From Ignavibacteria bacterium (GTDB lineage Bacteria > Bacteroidota > Ignavibacteria > OLB7), in the NCBI GenBank assembly GCA_020635205.1, contig JACKAE010000001.1, positions 372,001 to 436,000 of the forward strand: a DNA stretch of 64,000 nt. Reading direction: 5' to 3'. The position numbers and the translations under genes are program-made. Of the stretch, positions 26,666 through 35,000 are shown in pieces (position 1 is the first letter of the stretch; each line of letters starts with the position of its first letter). A model generated the notes under the pieces. It was not told where the DNA came from and made no database searches. It worked only from the letters and a program-made list of their open reading frames with translations.

Positions 26666-27184
26666 ATGCTTTCCACAAGGTTATTCCGTGAACTTTACCA
26701 CCACATGGAGTGGGCCGATGCCGAGGTCTGGAGAGCGATTTCCCAAACAGCCGAAGCCGAGGGAGATCAAGCACTTCACGATAAACTCTACCATACACAC
26801 GCAACGCAGCGAGTCTTCCTTCAGTTGTGGAGTGGGGAGAGTATCGACCGCTACGATCCTTCCCGCTTCTCCTCGCTAAAAGAGATTTACGAATGGGTGC
26901 AATCATATCACGACAACGCAACGCAGTTTCTTTCGAGCCTTAACGACGCCGATCTCGACAACCCTCTTCTGATTCCTTGGTCACGAATGTTTGAAAGGGC
27001 ATTGGGAAAGCCTCCCGAACCAACAACGTTAGGGGAGACACTCTTTCAAGTAGCAAACCACACCACCTATCACCGCGGACAGATCAACAGTCGACTGCGT
27101 GAGCTTGGCGGAGAGCCACCACTGGTAGACTACATTGCGTGGATATGGGGAGGACGCCCAGAGCCGGTTTGGAAAAGCTACTGA
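26666..27184 (+). CDS. DinB-family putative metal-dependent hydrolase
   Basis: Four-helix DinB fold with the three metal-binding histidines apparently in YHHMEWADAEVW near the start, a mid-protein helix, and NHTTYHRGQI near residue 134. 172 residues, family length. Members include thiol transferases and uncharacterised stress proteins; the exact reaction cannot be told. Confidence 0.85.
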   Translation: MLSTRLFRELYHHMEWADAEVWRAISQTAEAEGDQALHDKLYHTHATQRVFLQLWSGESIDRYDPSRFSSLKEIYEWVQSYHDNATQFLSSLNDADLDNPLLIPWSRMFERALGKPPEPTTLGETLFQVANHTTYHRGQINSRLRELGGEPPLVDYIAWIWGGRPEPVWKSY

Positions 27185-27214
27185 CGTATACGGCAATCTC
27201 AGAAATGAACAATC

Positions 27215-27541
27215 ATGATTCCAACACTACACAACCTTTTCAATACTTCATCGACTTCCGAGAACGAAGAGTTCTTCACTCTCCTCGAAGGTTATAGGTT
27301 CCGCCTCGAACATATCATCTCCCACGGGGAGGCGAGTCCTCCCGACTTCTGGTACGACCAAGAAGAACCGGAGTGGGTGGCACTTCTGGCTGGAGAGGCT
27401 GAGCTTCAGTTTGATGGGGGAGAGACCTTGCCGATGGCGTCGGGAGATTACCTACTAATTCCGGCTGGGATGAAACACCGCGTGGAATCGACTTCCGCCG
27501 ATGCAGTCTGGTTAGCTCTGCACTTTAAGGAGAACGAGTAG
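27215..27541 (+). CDS. Cupin-domain protein
   Basis: 108-residue single-domain cupin. Motif 1 is altered (WYDQEEPEWVALLAGEAELQF has only acidic ligands instead of two His); motif 2 is GDYLLIPAGMKHRV with its His. Its stop overlaps the next gene's GTG by 1 nt, so the two are likely made together. Confidence 0.82.
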   Translation: MIPTLHNLFNTSSTSENEEFFTLLEGYRFRLEHIISHGEASPPDFWYDQEEPEWVALLAGEAELQFDGGETLPMASGDYLLIPAGMKHRVESTSADAVWLALHFKENE

Positions 27542-28560
27542 TGGTATGTGAAGAAGATATCGTGAGACTTCTGGAGGAAGTGGTCGGCGGGAGGGGAGTG
27601 GTAGGTATTAGTTTAGTAGAAGGCGAAAGCGAGAGCAGGAGAGTATCGGTTTGGAAACCATCGAATCTTGCAACCGAGCCACACTTCCTTGCCTACAGCA
27701 TTACCAAGACTTTTATAGCCCTACTCTTTCTCCAGATGGTAGAGGAGAACAGGCTTCAACTGGAGGATCGACTCGCCAACTGGTTTCCAGAGATAAGCAA
27801 CGCAAACGAAATTACACTCCGGCAAATGCTTCGTCACACTGCCGGGATTCCAGACTACGGCACGATTCAATCCTATCACCAAGACGTTCGCAACACCCCT
27901 GAAACGCCCTGGAGGTTTGAGCAGTTTCTCGCAGAGACAGAAAAGCAGGGAAGTCTCTTTCCTCCCGGAACAGGTTGGGCTTACAGCAATATCGGGTTCA
28001 TGCTCCTGAAGCGGATCGCTGAAATTACTTGCGGTAGAAGTCTGAAAGATCTCGTCGCTGAACTAATTTCCAAGCCTCTCGACCTAACTAACACCATTGT
28101 TGTTGAATCGATCGCCGACCTAACAACGCTTGCCCCAGCCACCTCCAGTCTTCTCTCCCCCGAAAGAGAACTTCGTGACGTACGGAAGCATTACCACCCA
28201 GGTTGGGTTTCGCACGGCGTCATCGCTTCCACTCCTTCAGAGATTGCGCACTTCTACTCAAATCTCTTCGCTGGACATCTTCTTTCTACAAACTCCCTAA
28301 CTGAAATGACAACTCCGGTTTCAGTACCTAACGCCCCAGCACGCTGGGTAAATCCGTGCTATGGCTTAGGCTTGATAATCGACGACCGAACTCCTTGGGG
28401 ATCGGTCTGGGGACATGGCGGCGGCGGTCCCGGCTACACGAGCTTTGCTCTCCACGTCCCTGACTTCCCGACAGGGTCCCGCACAATCTGCGCGATGTGT
28501 GGGATTGAGGGCGACACCCTTGCCGAGGACCTTGTTTTCCACCTGCTGGAAGTATCGTGA
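27541..28560 (+). CDS. Serine hydrolase, beta-lactamase/PBP4* class C fold
   Basis: 339 residues with the SxxK nucleophile motif SITK at 53-56, the Tyr motif YSN near 150, and a HGGGGPGY stretch replacing KTG near 298. This is the pattern of class C-like esterases and D-alanyl peptidases. No signal peptide is visible, so it is probably cytoplasmic. GTG start taken from the 1-nt overlap with the cupin. Confidence 0.85.
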   Translation: MVCEEDIVRLLEEVVGGRGVVGISLVEGESESRRVSVWKPSNLATEPHFLAYSITKTFIALLFLQMVEENRLQLEDRLANWFPEISNANEITLRQMLRHTAGIPDYGTIQSYHQDVRNTPETPWRFEQFLAETEKQGSLFPPGTGWAYSNIGFMLLKRIAEITCGRSLKDLVAELISKPLDLTNTIVVESIADLTTLAPATSSLLSPERELRDVRKHYHPGWVSHGVIASTPSEIAHFYSNLFAGHLLSTNSLTEMTTPVSVPNAPARWVNPCYGLGLIIDDRTPWGSVWGHGGGGPGYTSFALHVPDFPTGSRTICAMCGIEGDTLAEDLVFHLLEVS

Positions 28561-28639
28561 GAGAATCTCCTACATTGAATTTTTCTTCTTCTCAGACTGA
28601 TCCGTTTTTCTTCTCTTTGTGGCGTACTTAGAGTGTTGG

Positions 28640-28655
28640 GTTCGCACGTGCGAAC
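28640..28655. promoter_or_regulatory. 16-bp perfect palindrome upstream of the esterase gene
   Basis: GTTCGCACGTGCGAAC, centred about 44 nt before the start at 28692. Perfect symmetry in a short intergenic region suggests a dimeric regulator's operator; the regulator is not identified. Confidence 0.5.
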
Positions 28656-28691
28656 TCTGCAATCTCTAAACAATCAAAGCAGACAAGTACC

Positions 28692-29648
28692 ATGAACAGA
28701 ATTATCGTACTCGGACCAATTTGCCTCCTCACCCTTCTGATAAGCTGTGGCTCGAACAATGAAGTATCCCCCCCTGAAAGTGACTACCTCCTCGGCAAAA
28801 ACCGATTCACTACTGAAGTAGATGGGGACACAAGAGAGTACTACGTTCACGTTCCCGAGAGCTACGACCCAAGCCAGCCGATTCCCGTTGTCTTCATGCT
28901 TCACGGAACAAGTGGAGATGGAGAGAAGTTCTACAACATCTCCGGTTGGAAGGAACTGGGGGAGAAGGAAAATATCCTAACAGTATTCCCATCCTCTTGG
29001 CACTACTGCATCATTGACGACGGGCAGGTGAAGAACACCACGAAGTGGCATAGCTTTCCGGGTGGGTTCGACTATTGCGCGGGAGAAGTTCCGAGAGATG
29101 ATGTAAAGTTCTTACGACAGATCATCGCAGAGCTTGACGAGAAGTTTACTATCGACGCAAAGCATATGTACTTAGCTGGATTCTCCAACGGTGGCCAGAT
29201 GGCCTTTCGGTGTGCAGTGGAGATGAGTGATGTCTTCGCTGCCATTGTAGAGTCAGGTGGATCGACCGCGACCGACACCACCGCAACTCCACAACGCAAA
29301 CTTCCCGTCACTTTCATGCTCGGTAACTCCGACGATATGTGGGTTGGGAACGACACGACAACCGTTCCACTCAGTCAATTTGAGACCGGACTTGAGAACC
29401 TTGGGATCTTCCGAAGAATCGTCCACTCCCACACAAGCACGTTCGACTTCGACACAACGTACACGATGACAGGGGACACAAGTACTGCACTGATTGCCAC
29501 TTATGAAGGGAACCCGAAAGGGGAGAACCGGAACTTCAACTTTGTCCTCATCAACGGTCTCGACCATCAATATCCAAACGGTAAGAATCATTGGATGAAC
29601 GGAGCCGAGAAAAACTGGGAGTGGTTCAAGGAGTTTTCCCTGCCGTAA
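28692..29648 (+). CDS. Lipoprotein esterase of the PHB depolymerase/feruloyl esterase type
   Basis: Signal with lipobox LISC (Cys19). Alpha/beta-hydrolase: oxyanion region MLHGTSGDGEKF near 71, nucleophile elbow GFSNGG with Ser165, and a late catalytic His in LDHQYPNG. Similar to the LpqC/poly(3-hydroxybutyrate) depolymerase family (COG3509). The substrate cannot be read from sequence. It stands alone between a palindromic site and a convergent-gene hairpin. Confidence 0.85.
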   Translation: MNRIIVLGPICLLTLLISCGSNNEVSPPESDYLLGKNRFTTEVDGDTREYYVHVPESYDPSQPIPVVFMLHGTSGDGEKFYNISGWKELGEKENILTVFPSSWHYCIIDDGQVKNTTKWHSFPGGFDYCAGEVPRDDVKFLRQIIAELDEKFTIDAKHMYLAGFSNGGQMAFRCAVEMSDVFAAIVESGGSTATDTTATPQRKLPVTFMLGNSDDMWVGNDTTTVPLSQFETGLENLGIFRRIVHSHTSTFDFDTTYTMTGDTSTALIATYEGNPKGENRNFNFVLINGLDHQYPNGKNHWMNGAEKNWEWFKEFSLP

Positions 29649-29660
29649 TCTCTTCCATAC

Positions 29661-29720
29661 CTCTTTGGTGTCTTGGTGGCGAACCCCACTGAGGAAGGAT
29701 AACCATCAAGACACCAAGAG
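29661..29720. terminator. Inverted repeat between convergent genes
   Basis: CTCTTTGGTGTCTTGGTGG pairs imperfectly with CCATCAAGACACCAAGAG around a 23-nt loop, 13 nt after the esterase stop and 11 nt from the end of the convergent citrate synthase. It probably serves both genes as terminator. Confidence 0.6.
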
Positions 29721-29730
29721 CACGAAGGAA

Positions 29731-30867
29731 TCAGAGTGATGGAAGCTGCTCCCTCCACGTTCGATCCCGCAGTCCGTTGTAGACCGACTCTGGGCGAATA
29801 ATCGTTCCCAACTCTCTCTGCTCGAAGCAGTGGGCAATCCACCCAACCATCCTGCTAACAGCAAAGGTTGGCGTGAAGAGATCAGTTGGAAGACCTGCAC
29901 CGTGCAGCAACAAGGCTGTGTAGAACTCCACGTTCGTCTGCAAGTTGCGTCCCGGCTTGTACTCTTCTAATAAGGCAAGAGCAATCTTCTCCACTCCAGT
30001 TGCAAGCTCGTAGAGAGAAGCATCTCCCTCCTCTGCAAACAATCGCTTTGCTGCCTCGGCCAGAACGTCGGCTCGGGGATCACGGACTTTATAAACGCGG
30101 TGACCAAATCCCATCAAGCGTTCGCCACGCTCAATCTTTGCTCGCAGATATTCTTCTGCTCGGTCAACCTCTCCAATCTCAAACACCATGTCGAGTGCTG
30201 GCCCCGGCGCACCTCCGTGGAGTGGTCCCTTCAACGCGCCAACTGCTCCGGTGATTGCGGAGACCAAATCTGATCCTGTGGAAGTAATGACACGCGCTGT
30301 AAAAGTCGATGCGTTCAAGCCGTGGTCAACGACTGTGTTCAGGTAAGTTTCCAGTGCTCGTGCTTCTTCCCTTCCGGGAACTTCGCCACGCATCATGTAG
30401 AGATAGTTCGCTACGTGCCCAAGATCGGATCGAGGAGGTAGAACTTCTTTCCCTTGCACCAACCGATAGTAGGTGGCAACGATTACTGGAAACTGGGCAA
30501 TAATTGGGAGAGCTGCGGAGAGATCACTCTCACCACTCTCAGTAAGAGACAATGTTCCAACAGCCATCCGAAGTGCATCCATTGCCGGGATCCCCGCAGC
30601 GGCAGCATCGCGCAGCAAGTAGAGCGTTACGTCGGGGAGTTCCCGGTAGGAGGCAAGCTGACGTTTGATCGATTCTTTCTCCTCACCTGTAGGTAGCTCA
30701 CCCGTAGTGAGCAACATTATCACCTCCTCGAACGCAGCATTCGGCGCAATCTCCTCTAATGGGAATCCCCGAATCACAAGCTGTCCCGCCTCACCATCAA
30801 CTTCACTCAACGCAGTCTCGGCTGCAACCACTCCTCTCAATCCATTCTGAACAATTCCTCTATCCAT
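29731..30867 (-). CDS. Citrate synthase (or 2-methylcitrate synthase)
   Basis: 378 residues, the short bacterial/archaeal type. Active-site segments: PLHGGAPG (first His) and MGFGHRVYKVRDPRA (second His) are intact. The third segment reads NVEFYTALLLHG, with Glu where E. coli GltA has the catalytic Asp of NVDFYSG. Some other short citrate synthases also have NVEF, so activity is likely. It is transcribed away from a second, HTH-fused citrate synthase across 123 nt. Citrate versus methylcitrate specificity cannot be decided. Confidence 0.9.
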   Translation of the reverse strand: MDRGIVQNGLRGVVAAETALSEVDGEAGQLVIRGFPLEEIAPNAAFEEVIMLLTTGELPTGEEKESIKRQLASYRELPDVTLYLLRDAAAAGIPAMDALRMAVGTLSLTESGESDLSAALPIIAQFPVIVATYYRLVQGKEVLPPRSDLGHVANYLYMMRGEVPGREEARALETYLNTVVDHGLNASTFTARVITSTGSDLVSAITGAVGALKGPLHGGAPGPALDMVFEIGEVDRAEEYLRAKIERGERLMGFGHRVYKVRDPRADVLAEAAKRLFAEEGDASLYELATGVEKIALALLEEYKPGRNLQTNVEFYTALLLHGAGLPTDLFTPTFAVSRMVGWIAHCFEQRELGTIIRPESVYNGLRDRTWREQLPSL

Positions 30868-30939
30868 CTTTTCTTCTCCATCAATTCGTGGTATAAAGAT
30901 TTTGCGCTAAGGTAGAGTTATCGTTCATATATTGTCAAC

Positions 30940-30957
30940 ATTGATTTTAGAATCAAT
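30940..30957. promoter_or_regulatory. Palindrome between the two citrate synthase genes
   Basis: ATTGATT-TTAG-AATCAAT, perfect 7-bp arms, centred about 42 nt from the start of the HTH-citrate synthase and about 81 nt from the other start. It sits where one operator could control both divergent promoters. Confidence 0.6.
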
Positions 30958-30990
30958 ATATCTTTCTCACAAAACGGAACGGAAGAGAAA

Positions 30991-32241
30991 ATGGGGAAGA
31001 AGAGATTCGTTACGGCAAAAGAGGGAGCGAAAGAACTGGGCGTTAGCCTCACCACACTCTACGCATACGTCAGCAGGGGATTGGTGCGCTCGGAGGCAAC
31101 CGCAGAGAAGAGTGACAAGAGGAAGCGCTACGCCTACGAAGATATTGAGCGACTGAAGAGTCGGAAGGAATTGCGTCGCGAGCCGAACAAAGCCGCCGAG
31201 CGAGCACTCCACTGGGGAACGCCAATTCTCCAATCCTCTATCACAATGATTGCCAACAACAAACTCTACTACCGAGGAAAAAATGCTGTAGAGCTATCAA
31301 AATCATCAACTGTCGAGGAGGTGGCACTCTTACTTTGGGAAGCTGAGGGACTGAGCGAAGAGACCTTCCCGACCAGAGCAACCGACTTGCCGAGAGAGTG
31401 GAGCAAACTCAAGGGGACAGTCGGCAACCTTCCCTTCATACAGCAGTTCCTGATTCTACTACCGATAGCTGAAGGGGGAGACTCGACCGCCTACGACCTG
31501 ACGCCACAGCGAGTTACGAGAACGGGAAGCCGAATTGTTAGAATGATGGCATCGGTAGTGGCGAATAGAGATGTCGGGAAAGAGGGGATTGGGCGAACGT
31601 TGGCGAGAACGTGGGGAGGGAGCAGGCGAGGAGGCGAAGCACTAATCAACGCCGCACTCATTCTCTGCGCCGACCACGAACTCAACGTCTCCTCGTTTAC
31701 TGCCCGATGCGTTGCCTCTGCTGGATCGAACCCATACGGGGCAATCATTGCAGGGTTGTCTGCACTGAAGGGAACAAAGCATGGAGGACAGACTGCAAGG
31801 GTAGAGGCACTCCTTCGAGAGATAGGCAAGCCTTCGGAGATAACGCGCACCATTACCGACCGTCTCAGTCGAGGCGAGGATATTCCGGGGTTCGGCCACA
31901 CCCTCTATCCCGACGGAGATCCTCGCGGACGTGCGCTACTCGACCTCACCTACAAACACTACCCACGTTCGGCGACAACGAAGTTGATTCAAACGCTTGA
32001 AACTGAAATGCGAAACAGGAGTGAACAGGAACCAACGATTGATCTCGGTCTGGTTGCAATTGCTCGAAACCTTAGCCTTCCCCCCGACGGAGCAATCACC
32101 CTCTTCGCCCTCGGCAGAGTGATTGGCTGGATCGCTCACGCGCTGGAGCAATACAAACTCGACTCGATAATTCGTCCACGTGCGAAGTATGTGGGGAGAT
32201 TACCTGAAGGAGGAAACGAGAACCAATCACTGTTAACATAG
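30991..32241 (+). CDS. Citrate synthase fused to an N-terminal MerR-like HTH
   Basis: 416 residues. The first ~60 (FVTAKEGAKELGVSLTTLYAY ending before SRGLV, then a KRKRYAYEDIERL wing) form a MerR/excisionase-like DNA-binding motif. The rest is a citrate synthase domain with KHGGQT (His), GFGHTLYPDGDPRG (His) and a TIDLGL stretch that keeps the Asp. The HTH plus enzyme layout suggests a metabolite-responsive regulator, possibly of the divergent citrate synthase, using the palindrome at 30940-30957; that is inference. Similar fusions are known in other bacteria. Confidence 0.88.
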   Translation: MGKKRFVTAKEGAKELGVSLTTLYAYVSRGLVRSEATAEKSDKRKRYAYEDIERLKSRKELRREPNKAAERALHWGTPILQSSITMIANNKLYYRGKNAVELSKSSTVEEVALLLWEAEGLSEETFPTRATDLPREWSKLKGTVGNLPFIQQFLILLPIAEGGDSTAYDLTPQRVTRTGSRIVRMMASVVANRDVGKEGIGRTLARTWGGSRRGGEALINAALILCADHELNVSSFTARCVASAGSNPYGAIIAGLSALKGTKHGGQTARVEALLREIGKPSEITRTITDRLSRGEDIPGFGHTLYPDGDPRGRALLDLTYKHYPRSATTKLIQTLETEMRNRSEQEPTIDLGLVAIARNLSLPPDGAITLFALGRVIGWIAHALEQYKLDSIIRPRAKYVGRLPEGGNENQSLLT

Positions 32242-32250
32242 GAGTAACGA

Positions 32251-32862
32251 ATGAGCATCTTAGAGTGGGCACGAAAAGTACAGGGAGTGGCACAAAGTGG
32301 TCTGGCTTTTTCCCCCGATCCAGATGATCGGAAGAGATATGAGCAACTCCAAGAACTTGTTGCTACGATCCTCTCCAGCGAGCTAACAACTCCAATAGAG
32401 GAAACTCGCAACCTCTGGCATCACGAACAAGGATATGCTACTCCAAAAGTTGATGTGCGAGGGGCAATCTTCGCCGATGAGAAAGTTCTCTTAGTACGCG
32501 AACGCTCTGACGGAAAGTGGACGCTGCCGGGAGGGTGGGTCGACATCAACGACTCCCCATCCGAAGCAGTTGTCCGTGAGATTTATGAAGAATCGGGCTA
32601 CCACACCAAGGCAATAAAACTTGCGGCTCTCTACGACAGAACTCGGCACCCGCATCCCCCAATGCTCTACCATCTCTACAAGATCTTTTTTCTGTGTGAA
32701 ATCACCGGAGGTAAGGCAACAACAAGCGACGAAACGGATGCCGTTGGCTTTTTTGGATTGGAGGAACTCCCCGAACTCTCTCTCCCACGAGTGACGCGCG
32801 GACAGGTTGAGAGACTTTTTGAACACAACCGGAACAAAGAGATGCCAACCGACTTTGATTAG
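32251..32862 (+). CDS. Nudix hydrolase with NUDIX_N domain
   Basis: 203 residues. The N-terminal ~60 match the NUDIX_N helix pair found in ADP-ribose/CDP-choline pyrophosphatases. The Nudix box GGWVDINDSPSEAVVREIYEESGY (residues about 94-117; read as two parts, GGWVDINDSPSEA and REIYEESGY) fits GX5EX7REUXEEXGU. Starts 9 nt after the HTH-citrate synthase, so the two may be one transcript. Confidence 0.9.
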   Translation: MSILEWARKVQGVAQSGLAFSPDPDDRKRYEQLQELVATILSSELTTPIEETRNLWHHEQGYATPKVDVRGAIFADEKVLLVRERSDGKWTLPGGWVDINDSPSEAVVREIYEESGYHTKAIKLAALYDRTRHPHPPMLYHLYKIFFLCEITGGKATTSDETDAVGFFGLEELPELSLPRVTRGQVERLFEHNRNKEMPTDFD

Positions 32863-32901
32863 CTTTGCTTTGATTCATTCCTCGAGGTTGACGAGGATAT
32901 G

Positions 32902-33066
32902 ATGGGCTTCGATCAACTTCTCCATAAGCTCCCAGAAATATTATTAGGATTTCCGCCGATGTCGGAGTGGTGGAGGGAAGTAGTGCAGCCACCATTCGCC
33001 GAGAACTACACGTTGTTGTGGGAAGCTCTCGATCAGCCTTCATATACATCCGAGAAAAGACCATGA
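32902..33066 (+). CDS. Small protein coupled to the next gene
   Basis: 54 residues, opening MGFDQLLHKLPEILLGF and rich in aromatics (SEWWREVV, NYTLLWEAL). GAGG stands 5 nt before the second of two tandem ATGs, and the stop overlaps the next start as ATGA (33063-33066), a classical sign of coupled translation. No similarity that I recognise. It is too short for most gene finders, so it is probably unannotated. Confidence 0.5.
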   Translation: MGFDQLLHKLPEILLGFPPMSEWWREVVQPPFAENYTLLWEALDQPSYTSEKRP

Positions 33067-33404
33067 CGTCTGCCGACATATCGCACCTTGTTAGAGAGCA
33101 AATCACGTTAATTACAGCAGAAGATCGTGCTCTTGCTCTCATGGATTATTTAGTAGAACCAGAGCTTCACATACGAACCTGGAATTATGGCCCAGAAGAG
33201 TTTCAATGTTGGGTTGTTGCACGTGCTGATATGGGTCAATGGATTTTGATCTATGCCGAGGAGGGCTTCTCGGATTCGTGGGGTATTGTTTGTGAAACTG
33301 ATAGCGACCTTGGAATGGATAGTCAATGGTTTACAACCTTGGACGACGCCTTTGTTGCTGCCTTTTGGACTGGCCCGCTACCTCCAGGTTACGAAGTCAA
33401 CTAA
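33063..33404 (+). CDS. Hypothetical acidic protein
   Basis: 113 residues from the ATG that overlaps the previous small gene's stop; an in-frame reading back to 32967 would run through that gene and is rejected. Acidic, Trp-rich (RTWNYGPEEFQCWVV, DSWGIVCETDSD, MDSQWFTTLDDAF), single-domain, no signal. The late part resembles uncharacterised small proteins with a 'GMDSGWF.TLEDAF' pattern from memory. Function unknown. Confidence 0.65.
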   Translation: MTSADISHLVREQITLITAEDRALALMDYLVEPELHIRTWNYGPEEFQCWVVARADMGQWILIYAEEGFSDSWGIVCETDSDLGMDSQWFTTLDDAFVAAFWTGPLPPGYEVN

Positions 33405-33493
33405 GCTCACCTTCAAGCGTACCTCTCGTGAGATGCGAACTCTTTATTTTCGCTCTATAAGAGAACTTCTTTTCTGCCTAACATTTCTTGAAA

Positions 33494-34243
33494 ATGAATA
33501 CCAACCACCTTAAACAAGAGTGGATCGACCTCTCCACTCCCTGGATCAAAAAGTCTCGCGAAGAGCGGAACCCTACGCGCACTGGTCTGCTCGACAAACC
33601 GATGCTGGAGGCGTGCGGTGATGTGGAAGGGTTGCGTGCCCTCGACTGTGGGTGTGGTGAGGGACGGTTCTGCCGTATGCTCGCCGAACGTGGGGTGGCT
33701 TCTGTGTTAGGACTCGACTTGTGCGAGCCGATGATTGAGGCGGCAAACCAACTGGCCTCTGGACGTGATGAGTATCGTGTTGCCGACGTGCAAGAGATGA
33801 GCTTCCTCGGAGATGAATCGTTCGACCTCGTTGTCTCCTACTTAAACCAGTGCGACCTCCCCGACTACGAGGCAAACAACCGCGAAGTCTACCGTTTGCT
33901 GAAGCCGGGAGGTCGCTTCATCGTTGCAAACCTTCACCCGATGCGCTCGGCTGTGGGAGCTTGGCATCGAAGTCCAGATGGAACGAAGGAACACGTAATC
34001 GTGGACAAGTACTTCGACGAAGGGGAGCGGCAGTGGGTGATGCTGGGGGTTCGCTTCACCAACTTCCACCGTTCACTTGAAAGGTACGTCCGCAGCTACC
34101 TTAACGCAGGCTTTCGAATTGAGAGCATCGTAGAGCCAACGATTACCGAAGAAGAACTGAAGCTCTACCCAGAACTGGATGACGAGATGCGCGTGCCGAA
34201 CTTTATCATTTTCGCCCTAAGGAAAGAGGAAGGAAGAGGATGA
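33494..34243 (+). CDS. Class I SAM-dependent methyltransferase
   Basis: Motif I LDCGCGEGRFC (about 48-58), acidic end of beta-2 (GLDLCEPM), ADVQEM and SYLNQCDLPDY follow in order. 249 residues from the ATG at 33494. Small-molecule methyltransferase of the ubiE-like class; substrate unknown. Its last 4 nt overlap the uridine-kinase-like gene. Confidence 0.88.
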   Translation: MNTNHLKQEWIDLSTPWIKKSREERNPTRTGLLDKPMLEACGDVEGLRALDCGCGEGRFCRMLAERGVASVLGLDLCEPMIEAANQLASGRDEYRVADVQEMSFLGDESFDLVVSYLNQCDLPDYEANNREVYRLLKPGGRFIVANLHPMRSAVGAWHRSPDGTKEHVIVDKYFDEGERQWVMLGVRFTNFHRSLERYVRSYLNAGFRIESIVEPTITEEELKLYPELDDEMRVPNFIIFALRKEEGRG

Positions 34244-34893
34244 CGGCTCGGCTTCAACTACTTCAAACGGTTGCCTCAGAAATTGAAGAGATGGTCGACG
34301 CAACCATTCTCCGCGTTGGTATCGACGGGGTAGATGGTGCTGGCAAAACCTACTTTGCTGATGAGCTTGCTGCCCAGATTACTTCTCTTCCAGTTATCCG
34401 AGCGTCGGTCGACTTCTTTCACAACCCTCGCGCGGTCCGCTATAGTCAAGGAAAAGATTCTCCCGTGGGATTCTTCGAGGATTCGTATAACTACCAACTC
34501 TTTAAGGAATATCTGCTCGACCCACTCAGTCCTAACGGATCGCTCACCTACCGAACCAAAGCTTTCGACCACACGACTGATCGACCAGTGGAGAGTCCCG
34601 CGAAACAGATTTCTCTCCCCTCCATTTTAATCGTCGACGGGATATTCCTCCACCGCCCTGAACTGGTTAACTACTGGGACTACTCACTCTTCCTCAAGGT
34701 CTCAACAGGCGAGTCGGTTCGCCGGTGCGAGATTAGAGAAGGAATTGTTGAGGGGAGAGCCGATCCAGACGACCCGAAGTATCGCCGCTATGTTCAGGGA
34801 CAGGCAATCTACCTTAGCCAGTGTAACCCAGAATTGCAGGCTGATCGGGTTGTCGACAACGAACATCTTGATTCGCCATTCTTCGTTCGCTGA
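34240..34893 (+). CDS. Uridine kinase-like P-loop protein
   Basis: 217 residues; P-loop GVDGAGKTYFA near 29-40, then an acceptor-site-like VDFFHNPRAVRY and VDGIFLHRPEL. Typical of the uridine kinase/phosphoribulokinase-like proteins found next to methyltransferases and acetyltransferases in many genomes. The phosphate acceptor is unproven. ATGA overlap with the methyltransferase indicates coupling. Confidence 0.83.
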   Translation: MTARLQLLQTVASEIEEMVDATILRVGIDGVDGAGKTYFADELAAQITSLPVIRASVDFFHNPRAVRYSQGKDSPVGFFEDSYNYQLFKEYLLDPLSPNGSLTYRTKAFDHTTDRPVESPAKQISLPSILIVDGIFLHRPELVNYWDYSLFLKVSTGESVRRCEIREGIVEGRADPDDPKYRRYVQGQAIYLSQCNPELQADRVVDNEHLDSPFFVR

Positions 34894-34921
34894 CCTTCGC
34901 TTGCTGATTTCTTCGCCGAAA

Positions 34922-34938
34922 GTAGTACAAATGTAGTA
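34922..34938 (+). promoter_or_regulatory. Direct GTAGTA pair upstream of the MBL gene
   Basis: GTAGTA twice with an 11-bp period, preceded by AAA, 63 nt before the start at 35001. The same arrangement occurs at 36812-36828 before the GH38 gene. Confidence 0.35.
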
Positions 34939-35000
34939 GCCCTTTCCCCTCTCAGCCGCCCTATTATTATTCTGGTAAGGTTTCACAAACGGAGAAGATC

